From: Desulfomonile tiedjei DSM 6799 | GTDB taxonomy: Bacteria > Desulfobacterota > Desulfomonilia > Desulfomonilales > Desulfomonilaceae | Direction: 5' to 3' | Assembly: GCF_000266945.1 (NCBI RefSeq) | Contig: NC_018025.1 | Location: 4,530,001 to 4,594,000 of the forward strand | Length of the DNA stretch: 64,000 bases | Notes under the pieces: generated by a model | Seen by the model: the letters and a program-made list of their open reading frames with translations, nothing else | What the model was told of the DNA's origin: nothing | Database searches by the model: none | In this document: in pieces, positions 16,194-24,895 of the stretch | How positions within the stretch are numbered: position 1 is the stretch's first letter | Layout of the letters: each line of letters begins with the position of its first letter | Made by a program: the position numbers and the translations under genes

Positions 16194-17516
16194 GTGACAT
16201 CACCAAATAAGACGGTTTTTTCCCTGACGGTTCAGGTAAATCCGGCTTTTTTGCCGGTAGTTACCGCGTTTATAGAAAAATCCTCCCGTGCTTTCGGCCT
16301 GGGAGAATCGGAAGCACTTTCCCTGACACTGGCTGCGGAAGAAATTTTTTCCTATTTGTGCTCCACAGGCCGGTTGAATGAGGCACTTTCCGTAACATGC
16401 ACCGGCGGTGGTTACTATGTTCAGGAGGAGTTCCGATTCCGAGCAGAGCACTTCAACGTGAAAGCTTTCAACCTGACTGCTTCAGCCTCGCCTGACGAAG
16501 ACGCGGACTGGCTGCAGACAGGTCTTCTCATAGCCTCAAGGATGGTGGACCGCTTCCAGTTCTTCCAGGAAGACGGCACGTCAAGGCTCCTGCTGCGAAA
16601 AGAAAAGTATTACCCGGAACCGGACGATTCGCCCGTTGCCTCTGCACAGCCCCTTCGGAATATCGCGATCAGGCCTCCCGATCCTGAAGAGTTAAAGGTT
16701 GCTTCTCACCTGATAGCCGGCAATTATCCGCTGCATTGGATTCCGCAAAGGTTGCGGTTTCCGGGTAAGCTCGTCGATATGGTGCAATCGGGAGATTTTG
16801 GGGCTGCCGTTGCAGCGGACACCTCGGGTCACCTGGGCGGACTTGTTGTGTGGCACATGCATGAAAACAAGCTGATCGGGCTCTATGGTCCGTATGTCTT
16901 TGACCGCACCAAGAGCTCTGACATTTCCCGGGAGCTCATAGAATCTTTTATAGGAATCGTAGCCAAATCAGGAGCAATCGGAATTCTGAATCGATATCCT
17001 ACTCCGGAAATTCCCACGGAATACTTTGAGGTTTTGGGGTCTTTCACCGTACGTGCGCCCTCAGGGGATTTGGTACAGAGTGAGGCTTACTACCGCCACC
17101 TGGAAGAAGACCTTGGCATGGCTGTCTGGTCACACCCGCTTCTGGAAGGTTTTTTGAGAGAACAGTATGAAAAGCTCTTTTTTGCTCGGGATATTCAACT
17201 CATTACTAGTGAAGGCGAAACATCTTCGCCCTTTTCTGTTCTGTCCGCACACGTGGATCGGAAAGTAGGAAGGGTGACGCTCCGTCCGGTGTGGTGGGGA
17301 AACGACGCAGAAGAAAATCTTGCGGACCATGTACGTATTCTGAAACAGGAGAATATTCCGCAGATCTTCTTCGAGATGGACCTGGGAAGATCCTGGCACA
17401 GTCGATTTACTCCGGGACTGTTCAGCACCGGCTTTGAACCGCGGCTGGTACTCCCGTATGCAGGAACGGGCGATCTGGTCATGTTTCAGCTCAGAGATGA
17501 CGAGGCACAAGTATGA
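16194..17516 (+). CDS. Degenerate RsbW-like ATPase domain fused to an acetyltransferase-like region
   Basis: 440 residues from a GTG at 16194 with AGAGGAA upstream; the frame stays open to an ATG at 16098. Residues about 1-145 resemble the HATPase_c_2 fold of anti-sigma kinases: 'VVTAFIEKSSRAFGLGESEALSLTLAAEEIF' and, at the end, 'LQTGLLIASRMVDRFQF..DGTSRLLLRK'. The N-box Asn is Tyr and the glycine-rich ATP lid is not recognisable, so kinase activity is doubtful. The rest looks like GNAT-type folds in this phylum ('AAVAADTSGHLGGLVVWHMHENKLIGLYGPYV'). It overlaps the aminotransferase by four bases (ATGA), so the two are translationally coupled. Probably a regulatory protein of the partner-switching cluster. 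Confidence 0.65.
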   Translation: MTSPNKTVFSLTVQVNPAFLPVVTAFIEKSSRAFGLGESEALSLTLAAEEIFSYLCSTGRLNEALSVTCTGGGYYVQEEFRFRAEHFNVKAFNLTASASPDEDADWLQTGLLIASRMVDRFQFFQEDGTSRLLLRKEKYYPEPDDSPVASAQPLRNIAIRPPDPEELKVASHLIAGNYPLHWIPQRLRFPGKLVDMVQSGDFGAAVAADTSGHLGGLVVWHMHENKLIGLYGPYVFDRTKSSDISRELIESFIGIVAKSGAIGILNRYPTPEIPTEYFEVLGSFTVRAPSGDLVQSEAYYRHLEEDLGMAVWSHPLLEGFLREQYEKLFFARDIQLITSEGETSSPFSVLSAHVDRKVGRVTLRPVWWGNDAEENLADHVRILKQENIPQIFFEMDLGRSWHSRFTPGLFSTGFEPRLVLPYAGTGDLVMFQLRDDEAQV

Positions 17517-18661
17517 CCTGTCTGAACCTGGACCATCTTCTCCCGGATTATATCAAGCACTTTGAAGCGTACATTCCGAGCAAACCTGACCCGGAACTTA
17601 TGCGCTTGTACGGTTGTTCCCGGCTCTATAGGCTTAACAATAACGAAAATCCTCTCGGTCCGCCCGAAGCCGCGCAGGAGGCAATCCGCAATTTTCCTCC
17701 CCCCAGTGCGGCCGTGTATCCCAGTGGAGATGCCTATTATCTGCGAACCAAACTGGCACAAAGATTCGGTATGGATCCGGACCAGTTCCTCGTAGGAAAC
17801 GGCGCCAATGAAGTTATCAGCTTCGTGATGAAAGCCTTCTGTGAAAAAGGAGACAACATTATCACGGCTGATAAAACCTTTGCAGTGTACGAATGGATCG
17901 CGGAATTCTCCGGTTTCGAGGCCAGGCTGGTCCCGCTCAAAGACTATGCATTCGACGATCGGGCAATGCTGGATCGCATAGATGAGGGGACCAAAATCCT
18001 GTTCGTCTGCAATCCGAACAACCCCACAGGCACGTACTGGAATCGCGACAAGCTTTCCAGGTTTCTGGATGCAATAGGTGGCCGTCGCATTGTAGTCGTT
18101 GATGAAGCATATTTCGAGTTCGTGGAAGCGGAAGATTTCCCGAATGGAATGGATTATATTCGCGATCACCCGAATCTGGTGGTCTTCCGCACATTTTCAA
18201 AGATGTACGGACTGGCGGGGCTGAGGATCGGCTATCTGGCAGGATCGCTGGAGGTTGTCCAAGCCATCAGACGCACGTGTATCGTGTACTCGGTGAATGC
18301 ACTCGCTCAGATCGCGGCGGCAGCGGCACTGGATCAGGACGATCACGTACTGCGAAGCCGTGCCTTGGTAAGAGAAGGCAAGCTTTATCTCAAAAGAGAA
18401 CTCGCCAGGCTGGGTCTTTCATCTCAGGTGGGTGAAGGTAATTTCATTATGATAAGGCTTCCTATGAGCGACACCCTCGCGTATCGGAAACTGATGACCT
18501 ACGGAGTAATGGTTCGTGCCATGACCGGGTTTCGTTTTCCCAACCACATCAGAGTGACCGTTTCTCATATGGAAGCATTGCAGGCATTCATCGAAGCTTT
18601 GGAAAAAATTTTGCCTCATCGTCCGAGACTTCTCCATTCAATACCAAAGGAAACCGGATGA
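17513..18661 (+). CDS. HisC-like class I/II PLP aminotransferase
   Basis: 382 residues. The family motifs are 'RLNNNENPLGPPEAAQEAI' at about 40-58, 'NPNNPTGTYW' at about 164-173, and the PLP-lysine motif RTFSKMYGLAGLRIGY at about 225-240. This is the histidinol-phosphate aminotransferase/threonine-phosphate decarboxylase (CobD) group. The sequence is closest to HisC in my reading, transferring amino groups between histidinol phosphate or an aromatic amino acid and 2-oxoglutarate. It has no his or cob neighbours; instead it lies inside a signalling cluster, coupled by ATGA to the gene before it. A moonlighting or non-histidine substrate is therefore possible. Confidence 0.85.
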   Translation: MTCLNLDHLLPDYIKHFEAYIPSKPDPELMRLYGCSRLYRLNNNENPLGPPEAAQEAIRNFPPPSAAVYPSGDAYYLRTKLAQRFGMDPDQFLVGNGANEVISFVMKAFCEKGDNIITADKTFAVYEWIAEFSGFEARLVPLKDYAFDDRAMLDRIDEGTKILFVCNPNNPTGTYWNRDKLSRFLDAIGGRRIVVVDEAYFEFVEAEDFPNGMDYIRDHPNLVVFRTFSKMYGLAGLRIGYLAGSLEVVQAIRRTCIVYSVNALAQIAAAAALDQDDHVLRSRALVREGKLYLKRELARLGLSSQVGEGNFIMIRLPMSDTLAYRKLMTYGVMVRAMTGFRFPNHIRVTVSHMEALQAFIEALEKILPHRPRLLHSIPKETG

Positions 18662-18706
18662 ACAACACCACCGGGGAAACGGAGACCCGTTCTGCTCAAG
18701 CCGAAG

Positions 18707-18862
18707 ATGGCCAGGCGTTACGACCTGTCTATAGCAGCCTATGGCGAAGATTACTCTATCAAAATCTTCTCGCGATCCCGAGACCACCCACTCGGGCAAA
18801 CAATCAGGGTGATTATTGTTCCACTGAGCGGAGAATGGAATGAACATACAGTTTGCAAATGA
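18707..18862 (+). CDS. Small uncertain ORF between the aminotransferase and STAS genes
   Basis: Two frames compete here. A 61-codon frame from 18658 to 18843 has ATGA overlaps with both neighbours but an unnatural composition. A second frame, given here (51 residues, MARRYDLSIAAYGEDYSIKI...), has normal codon use and composition and is open from the aminotransferase stop, but its ATG lacks a ribosome site and it overlaps the STAS gene by 23 bases. A single frameshift would join the start of the first to the body of the second. No family is recognised. Confidence 0.35.
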   Translation: MARRYDLSIAAYGEDYSIKIFSRSRDHPLGQTIRVIIVPLSGEWNEHTVCK

Positions 18863-19169
18863 AGGCGATTGGATCGTTGTGGGGCTTGAGGGCAGAATGG
18901 ATGCCGTCACCGCACCGGAGTTCGAGAAACGAATGCTGGAGCATATACGTCAGGGTTCGGCCAAGCTCATTCTGGATTTCAGCAAATTGGAATATATCAG
19001 CAGTGCCGGACTCCGCAGCGTACTTGTAACGGGCAGAAGTTCAAAAGCCAGGGGTGGTGACATGGCCTGTTGCGGATTGCAAGGTGTGGTCAAGCAAGTA
19101 TTTGAAATTTCGGGTTTTCAGAAGATTGTGCCGATTTTCGATTGCTTGAACGATGCACTTAAGAAATAG
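18840..19169 (+). CDS. STAS-domain anti-sigma-factor antagonist
   Basis: 109 residues, a complete single STAS domain of the SpoIIAA/RsbV type. The conserved 'DFSKLEYISSAGLRSVLV' at about 46-63 contains the serine that is phosphorylated by an RsbW-like kinase in this family. Typical role: unphosphorylated form binds the anti-sigma or switch kinase; an RsbU-type phosphatase resets it. That phosphatase is encoded 26 bases downstream. GGAGA lies close upstream of the ATG. The only kinase-like protein nearby (16194) appears degenerate, so the real kinase may be elsewhere. Confidence 0.9.
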   Translation: MNIQFANEGDWIVVGLEGRMDAVTAPEFEKRMLEHIRQGSAKLILDFSKLEYISSAGLRSVLVTGRSSKARGGDMACCGLQGVVKQVFEISGFQKIVPIFDCLNDALKK

Positions 19170-19194
19170 CGGTTTTTGATCGAGGACGTAGATC

Positions 19195-21129
19195 ATGAAA
19201 ACCAGGTGGTTTTACAGCCTTGCAACCAAGACGACTGTTTTGGTGGCGTTGGGAACCTCGCTGGTTTTGGCTGCCGTACTCACGTACGGTTACAGGTCTT
19301 CACGGGACATTATCGAATATCAGGCAGGCCAGAGTCTCCTGAATCTTGCAAAATCCACCGCGGTCCGAATGGAGTTGGAACTAAGATCCGTAGCGGAAGT
19401 GGCAGGAAATCTTGCCGCAGTTCTGGAAACCGACCGACTCGACGCGGTCACCCTAGACGCACTCATCCGAAGGAACGTCCAAGACCATCCCGCTGTATTC
19501 GGGTCCGCTGTCGCTTTCGAGCCTTTCAGCTTCGTATCTGGAGTCAAAGCGTATGCCCCGTATTTTTTTCAACAGCAAAATGGCATTTCTTTCATCGATC
19601 TTGCCACTGAGTCGTACGATTATTTCCACCGCGACTGGTACTCGGTTCCGAGAGAAATCGGAAAGCCCATGTGGAGTCCTCCGTATTTTGACGAGGGTGG
19701 CGGCAACGTGGTCATGACCACGTACTCTCAGCCTTTTTTTCGGCCTCACTCCTCAGCCGAGAGACAGATCTGGGGAATAGTCACTGCTGACGTATCCGTT
19801 GAGTGGCTCACGAAGGAACTTTCAACTGTACAGGCCGGAAAAACCGGCTATTGCTTCTTGATTTCGGAGACGGGTGTTTTCCTCGCACATCCCGAGAAGA
19901 ATTTTATCATGCAAGAATCGGTCTTCAGTCTTGCAGAAGAGAATAATTTACCCGGTTTGCGGGAAACCGGAAAGCGAATGCTCTCCAGTGACTCGGGATT
20001 CATCGATATGGGTGAATCAATTGACAAAAAGCAATTGTTTCTCGGATTTGCACGCTTACCCTCCACGGGATGGTCCCTGGGTGTTATCTATCCCAGAGAC
20101 GAGCTCTTTTCGGAAATATCAATGCTGTACCGGACTAATGTGATGCTTGCGGTAGCCGGTCTCTTTGCGCTGTTAGCCGTAAGCGTGCTTCTTGCGAGGT
20201 CCGTGACATCTCCACTCAGGAAAATTGCCGAAGCTGCTTCGCGGGTCGCAGCCGGCGATCTGAACTACGATCTTCCGGCGACTCACGGACGAGACGAGGT
20301 CGGTGAGCTTGCACGTGCTTTCAAGAACATGACCGTGGACCTGAAGAAATATATCCAGGATCTCACGGTTACTACTGCAGCAAAAGAGAGAATAGAAAGC
20401 GAACTCGGGGTCGCTGCATCTATCCAGAAGAGTATGTTGCCGTCGAAATTTCCCGACCGCGAAGATTTCGACATCTATGCAGTCATGGACCCGGCAAAAG
20501 AGGTGGGTGGCGATTTTTACCAGTTTCTTCTGGTGGATAGCGATCGTTTGTTCGTGGCCATAGGAGACGTTTCAGGCAAAGGGGTCCCCGCTGCACTCCT
20601 CATGACGGTCGCCACATCCCTGATCCGGAGCGCCGCGGCTGAAGGACAAGCTCCGCATTCGGTCCTCGAACACTTGAACAATCATCTGGTGCCGGGAAAC
20701 GACAGTTGCATGTTCGTAACGGTTTTCTGCGGGATGCTGGATCTCAAAACCGGAGCATTGACGTACGCGAATGGAGGACACGAACGACCTCTCATCGTAA
20801 GAGCAGATGGGCACATTGCCTCATTGAGCCCCCCTGGAGGGCCGGTTTTGGGCATTATGGATGGAATGGAATTCGCGGAAGAACAAATCGTTTTGGAACC
20901 GGGCGATTGTCTGATTTCATTCACAGATGGAGTCACGGAAGCAATGAATACGAACGATGAACTGTACTCACGAGACCGGCTGATAAGCTGTCTTGACGGA
21001 TCAAAGGGCGTTACCGCTCATTTTGTCACAGCTAAGGTCTTGGATTCCGTTTCCACTTTTGCGACCGGTGCACCCCAAGCAGACGATATCACTGTCCTTG
21101 CGGTAAAGTTTAATGGGCGACGGCACTGA
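19195..21129 (+). CDS. Membrane RsbU-type PP2C phosphatase with Cache sensor and HAMP
   Basis: 644 residues. TM1 at about 11-33, a periplasmic Cache-type sensor (about 35-310, with 'DYFHRDWYSVPREIGKPMWSPPYFDEGGG'), TM2 at about 315-335, HAMP at about 336-390, then a SpoIIE/PP2C phosphatase domain (about 420-640). The metal-binding motifs are 'EVGGDFYQFL', 'AIGDVSGKGVPAAL' and 'DCLISFTDGVTEAM'. It would dephosphorylate the STAS protein encoded just upstream in response to an extracellular ligand. The final gene of the cluster; the multi-hairpin repeat follows. Confidence 0.92.
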   Translation: MKTRWFYSLATKTTVLVALGTSLVLAAVLTYGYRSSRDIIEYQAGQSLLNLAKSTAVRMELELRSVAEVAGNLAAVLETDRLDAVTLDALIRRNVQDHPAVFGSAVAFEPFSFVSGVKAYAPYFFQQQNGISFIDLATESYDYFHRDWYSVPREIGKPMWSPPYFDEGGGNVVMTTYSQPFFRPHSSAERQIWGIVTADVSVEWLTKELSTVQAGKTGYCFLISETGVFLAHPEKNFIMQESVFSLAEENNLPGLRETGKRMLSSDSGFIDMGESIDKKQLFLGFARLPSTGWSLGVIYPRDELFSEISMLYRTNVMLAVAGLFALLAVSVLLARSVTSPLRKIAEAASRVAAGDLNYDLPATHGRDEVGELARAFKNMTVDLKKYIQDLTVTTAAKERIESELGVAASIQKSMLPSKFPDREDFDIYAVMDPAKEVGGDFYQFLLVDSDRLFVAIGDVSGKGVPAALLMTVATSLIRSAAAEGQAPHSVLEHLNNHLVPGNDSCMFVTVFCGMLDLKTGALTYANGGHERPLIVRADGHIASLSPPGGPVLGIMDGMEFAEEQIVLEPGDCLISFTDGVTEAMNTNDELYSRDRLISCLDGSKGVTAHFVTAKVLDSVSTFATGAPQADDITVLAVKFNGRRH

Positions 21130-21167
21130 AACCGAGGAAGACTTCCTGTAACCCCGCTTTTCGCCCT

Positions 21168-21405
21168 CCCATAGACGTTAACTTGGTCGTCGCTTGTCTT
21201 TTGTTCTGGAGGAACAACTGATAATAGACCGGTGATTTATCGCCGGTTGACGAGCATTTATGGCGATTTTGAGTCCCGTAAGGGACGGCTGATTCTTTAC
21301 AGGACAACCGACCTAGCAATCGTCCCTGCAGGACTACGAAGTATGCTTGATTGGCTTTTCCGGCGATGAATCGCCGGCCTATTTTCTTTTGTTTCTACGG
21401 GACAA
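21168..21405 (+). repeat. Family-3 multi-hairpin element, copy 2
   Basis: A more diverged copy: CCATAGACGTTAACTTGG at the left, then GTTCTGGAGGAAC, GGTGATTTATCGCC, GTCCCGTAAGGGAC, GTCCCTGCAGGAC and GGCGATGAATCGCC. It overlaps the spurious upstream extension of the frame of the next gene, which argues for the later start at 21591. Confidence 0.7.
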
Positions 21406-21590
21406 AGAGCTTGAAAAGTAAATTAACACATCTGACCCCATCATTTCACAGGAAAGGCGCAAGAATGATGCGGTCATCTTCGCTCGCCGGTATTACGCTC
21501 CGATCGTCATTAGGCTGGACATTCTTTACAAAAAAGCTACCCGAATGTTACTCTGTTCGTCGTGAAAAGCCATCTCCCAACGAGGCTCCT

Positions 21591-22130
21591 ATGCTGATCG
21601 AAACGTATAATCTCGACATCACGGTGTCCAATCACAGTGCCGAAGAATTCGAATACGAAGCCATAGCGCATCTCCCCGTGGATATAACTCAAGCGCTTCC
21701 TTATCTGAACGCCACTTTGAGGAATGGAGAATACCTTCCTCACGTTCCTGCGTTTTCATGGAAAAAAGACGATCACAAGATCGGTTTTTGGCCGGACAAA
21801 ATCGCTGTGGATCATCTGGAATCACGAGAACAGGCTGAGGCAGTAGTCAGACAGCTCGTCGACATGGTCAACGATACCTGGGAACGTCGCGGTGAAATAG
21901 AGCCCGACTCTACGTCACGCGAGAATCTCCAGCCCCTGGAACTTTACCGACTACTCCCTAAGACCAATTGTAAAATATGCGGAGAAAGTTCCTGTTTCAG
22001 TTTCGCCTTGAAACTTGCCGCCGGACAGGTGCAGATCCGGCAATGCACACCGCTCCATACCGAATCCGAGCACGAGGAGAAGAAAACTCAGTTGGAAACA
22101 TTGTTGGCAGCAAAACGAACGTTGCTGTGA
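21591..22130 (+). CDS. Small [4Fe-4S]-binding protein (putative Fe-S domain)
   Basis: 179 residues from the ATG at 21591 with GAGG five bases upstream; the open frame further upstream runs through a repeat and is rejected. The C-terminal domain has C127, C130, C135 and C152 in 'TNCKICGESSCFSFALKLAAG', the CxxCGxxxC pattern of the putative Fe-S cluster domain found in corrinoid iron-sulfur protein and RnfB-type subunits. The N-terminal 110 residues are unlike those proteins. Its stop abuts the stop of the convergent kinase gene. Function unknown; an electron or cluster carrier is plausible. Confidence 0.8.
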   Translation: MLIETYNLDITVSNHSAEEFEYEAIAHLPVDITQALPYLNATLRNGEYLPHVPAFSWKKDDHKIGFWPDKIAVDHLESREQAEAVVRQLVDMVNDTWERRGEIEPDSTSRENLQPLELYRLLPKTNCKICGESSCFSFALKLAAGQVQIRQCTPLHTESEHEEKKTQLETLLAAKRTLL

Positions 22131-23642
22131 CTATTTCGCGGTACGAACATCCGGATTTTCGTCAATCGTGCCAGCCACGGGCTCGTCATCGTTTGCTGCA
22201 CGATACCCCTTGCCGGTTGGATCATTCACGCCGGTCAGGGACTCTTTCTCGCTATCCTGAGCGTCTGTAGCTACAACGGTTGATTGCTCCTGAACCGGCT
22301 CCTGTTTGGCTTTCTGCCGAATAGGCGCGTACTGCTCGCTCAGGCGCTTGGTCGTGTGCTCCAGGCGCTGGATAAGCGTCTCTATGAAAACTTGATAAAT
22401 CTTCAACTTCAGAGCTGGGCTGTGCCTCTCCAGCACTTTCAGGTCGAGTTTGAGCACGACACATGGCTGCCTTGCAATGACGTGCGCGGTCCTGGCGGTT
22501 TTGGTGAACGCACCCATTTCCCCGAAGCACGCGCCTTTTGTTAAATCGGTTATTTTTCTCTTGTTCTTTATTACTCTCACCGAGCCTGCCAGAAGTACAA
22601 AAAACGTTGTGTCCACATCTCCTTCGCGAACGATTACCTGTCCGGGTTCATAGCGAATGAATGTTCCGTATTGCGTGACTTCCTCGATTTCCCGGCGGTC
22701 GAACGATCGAAAGAATTCAACGGATTTCAGCAGCGCGGCTTTCTTCGCACCTTTGATATCATGAACCGTGAGCGGGTGGCCTTTCATCGCCCGGTCGATT
22801 TCTTCAGCGAATTGTTTCCCAGATCTGTACCGGAGTTCAGGCTCCTTATCCAGGGCCCGCTGGATCACCTGGTCTATTGCCGGGGGAAGTTTGGCGTTGT
22901 ACCCGAGAACAGATGGCGCAGGTGAGTAGCGAATGTTGTCCATAAGCTCGTACAGGGTGCGGCCCTGAAACGGGCGTCTTCCTGTAAGCAGTTCGAAAAA
23001 GACTACCCCGAGGGAGAAGAAATCCGTTCGCTCCGTGAGCTTCAGTCCCTTAGTCTGCTCTGGAGACATATAGCTCGGAGTGCCCATCACCTGAAAATCA
23101 TTCGTATTGTCACCGCGGGTCATCATGGCGATCCCGAAATCGGTCATTTTAATCCTGCGATCTCGAGTGAACATGAGATTTGCCGGTTTTATGTCGCGAT
23201 GAATCACACCATGCGAATGCGCGTGATCCAACGCGAGACAAACCCGTTTCACAAGATCTGCTACGCGTTCTTGCGGGAGGAGAGTCCCCTCTTTATTGAA
23301 GGCTGTAAGATTTTCTCCTTCCAGCAATTCCATTGCTATGAAGCAGTAATCTCCGTCCTGCCCTACGTCGTACACGGTGACAATATTCGGGTGGACAAGA
23401 TTGCCCGCTATCCGAGCCTCTTCGAAGAACTTATCTATTACGAATTGCAGGTCTTTTTGTTCGTATACAAGGTCGAATCGGCGGGTTTTGAGCGCCACCA
23501 TGCGGCCGATAACAGGATCGCGGGCGCGAAAAACTTCGCCCATATTGCCTCGGCCGAGGCTGCCCAATATCTGATAACGACCGATATTGGGCATGGTCGG
23601 ATTCTGAATGATGTTTCTGAGGGTGTCGTCCGTTTCGGTCAC
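22131..23642 (-). CDS. Ser/Thr protein kinase with C-terminal cyclic-nucleotide-binding domain
   Basis: 503 residues, cytoplasmic (no membrane helix). Hanks-type kinase at about 21-285: glycine loop 'LGRGNMGEVFRA', catalytic K52, HRDIKPAN with D150, and DFGIA with D168. All catalytic residues are present. A cNMP-binding domain follows at about 305-430 ('FIRYEPGQVIVREGDVDTTFFVLLAGSVRVI', 'GACFGEMG'), then a charged disordered tail. The layout suggests kinase output gated by cyclic nucleotide. Bacterial kinases of this form are less common than PASTA or membrane-bound ones. No cognate phosphatase lies adjacent; the RsbU-type phosphatase at 19195 is a different fold. Confidence 0.9.
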   Translation of the reverse strand: MTETDDTLRNIIQNPTMPNIGRYQILGSLGRGNMGEVFRARDPVIGRMVALKTRRFDLVYEQKDLQFVIDKFFEEARIAGNLVHPNIVTVYDVGQDGDYCFIAMELLEGENLTAFNKEGTLLPQERVADLVKRVCLALDHAHSHGVIHRDIKPANLMFTRDRRIKMTDFGIAMMTRGDNTNDFQVMGTPSYMSPEQTKGLKLTERTDFFSLGVVFFELLTGRRPFQGRTLYELMDNIRYSPAPSVLGYNAKLPPAIDQVIQRALDKEPELRYRSGKQFAEEIDRAMKGHPLTVHDIKGAKKAALLKSVEFFRSFDRREIEEVTQYGTFIRYEPGQVIVREGDVDTTFFVLLAGSVRVIKNKRKITDLTKGACFGEMGAFTKTARTAHVIARQPCVVLKLDLKVLERHSPALKLKIYQVFIETLIQRLEHTTKRLSEQYAPIRQKAKQEPVQEQSTVVATDAQDSEKESLTGVNDPTGKGYRAANDDEPVAGTIDENPDVRTAK

Positions 23643-23825
23643 AGTCTGTTTCTAATGAGAATTTGGCGGTATTATATATCCGAAATCGGTCGCGCTTACA
23701 AAGCTTTTCCATTCGCACCGGCAAGAAGATTGTACGGCAAGGTCAGGACCCGTTACAATCAGAGTCTTTCAATTTTGACCCTGAACATCTATTATTTGGA
23801 AAATACTCATTTCGGATGTGACAAA

Positions 23826-24014
23826 ATGTGTGAATCAAAAGCGTACCTCGTCAAGGACGGAGTCGAAGAACTTATTATGGAAAGTGTCGATTTCCTTAAG
23901 CCGCAGGGAGAAGAAATCCTGCTTCGCAGCATTTTTGGGGAACAGACCACTATCAAAGCCAGATTGTTAGAAATGGATTTGACGGGACACAGAATCGTGC
24001 TCGAGACCCCGTGA
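23826..24014 (+). CDS. CooT-family nickel-binding protein
   Basis: 62 residues, starting MCESKAYLVKDGVEELIMES and ending 'MDLTGHRIVLE', which is the complete CooT pattern. In CooT, Cys2 coordinates Ni(II) at the dimer interface and the protein helps mature nickel carbon monoxide dehydrogenase. Cys2 is present here. The ribosome site is weak (GGATGTG). No CODH genes are in the window, so this is an orphan copy, as is often seen in anaerobes. A longer open frame upstream is only an antisense reading of the kinase gene. Confidence 0.88.
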   Translation: MCESKAYLVKDGVEELIMESVDFLKPQGEEILLRSIFGEQTTIKARLLEMDLTGHRIVLETP

Positions 24015-24051
24015 CGAGCAGAAAAGCGTAAAAAAAGGCGCCTCTTTCTTC

Positions 24052-24080
24052 TTGACACCGATTCAATGGCTTTGCTAAAC
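24052..24080 (+). promoter_or_regulatory. Possible sigma70-type promoter for the HNH gene
   Basis: A consensus TTGACA at 24052-24057, a 17-base spacer, and CTAAAC at 24075-24080 as a weak -10. It lies about 60 bases before the HNH start. Confidence 0.35.
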
Positions 24081-24136
24081 GTTAGCTGTGCCAAGCAGAA
24101 AATCCAGTAATATCCCGCAAAAGAGGCTTGGAACCG

Positions 24137-24652
24137 ATGATATCCACGGAGGCAGTGATCGTACTCAATGCAGGCTATGAGTTCCTCGGCTTAGTCTCAT
24201 GGCAACGCGCTATGGGACTCCTGTTCAGTGGAAAAGTTGAGGTTATCAAGGAATCCACTCGGGTTATCAGAACTGTTACCCGCACATTCAGGATTCCGGC
24301 AGTCATACGCCTGGTCAAGTTCATCCGCCAGATCTACCGGCGAGAAGTACCTTTTTCCCGTAAAAATATTCTGACCCGAGACGCGTTCGTGTGCCAGTAC
24401 TGCGGTCGCGAGTTTCCCTCTGGAGACCTCACCATAGACCACATCATCCCCAAGGTGCAGGGCGGCGATAATAAATGGACCAACGTTGTCGCATGCTGCA
24501 GAGCCTGCAACATCAAGAAGGGCGGCAGAACGCCCCGGCAAGCCGGAATGCAACTTGTCCGTAAGCCCTTTAAACCCACCATTATGGAATTCATAAACCT
24601 GTACCTGGAGAGAAAATTCGGCATGGGCCTATCCGAATTGCTTGAGTTTTAA
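24137..24652 (+). CDS. HNH endonuclease-family protein
   Basis: 171 residues from the ATG at 24137, with AAGAGG ten bases upstream; a TTG three codons earlier is possible. The N-terminal 75 residues ('VLNAGYEFLGLVSWQRAMGLLFSGKVEVI') are the helper region common to this housekeeping-like HNH group. The HNH core has CQYCG, 'LTIDHIIPKVQGG' and 'NVVACCRACN', that is two CxxC zinc pairs around the His-Asn/His catalytic loop. Proteins of this type are widespread singletons with unknown biological role, not linked to phages or introns here. Confidence 0.88.
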   Translation: MISTEAVIVLNAGYEFLGLVSWQRAMGLLFSGKVEVIKESTRVIRTVTRTFRIPAVIRLVKFIRQIYRREVPFSRKNILTRDAFVCQYCGREFPSGDLTIDHIIPKVQGGDNKWTNVVACCRACNIKKGGRTPRQAGMQLVRKPFKPTIMEFINLYLERKFGMGLSELLEF

Positions 24653-24785
24653 GAGCGGAATTCTCAGGTACCAGATCTCAGCGTTCATTCACAGGAATCG
24701 ATGAATTTTTGCGTGCCCAGTAAGCCGGAATAATTCGTTTTTTGTTCGAAAATAAAAAACAGGGAAAGCGAAAGGCATTTTTTGG

Positions 24786-24895
24786 TTGACACCTTCGCCC
24801 CCTGTGATAGAAGTCGTTCCACTTCTCAACATACTTTTCCATCCCAGTGGAACGCACGCAAACGGCCATTTAGATGCCGTTTTCGTGTTTTTAGG
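24786..24895 (+). ncRNA. Candidate small RNA with promoter and terminator-like end
   Basis: TTGACA at 24786 is followed at promoter-like distance by TGTGATAGAAG. Downstream come inverted GTTCCA/TGGAAC arms and a hairpin AAACGGC-loop-GCCGTTT (24860-24882) followed by a T-rich run. There is no credible ORF in 24653-25287. This is a weak, unverified candidate; a decayed intergenic region is the alternative. Confidence 0.25.

Noticed and set aside
21351-21590. N-terminal extension of the Fe-S protein frame
   Set aside because: It reads through a multi-hairpin repeat; a later ATG has a ribosome site.
23199-23825. Long open frame continuous with CooT upstream of its start
   Set aside because: It is antisense to the kinase gene; CooT homology begins exactly at the ATG at 23826.
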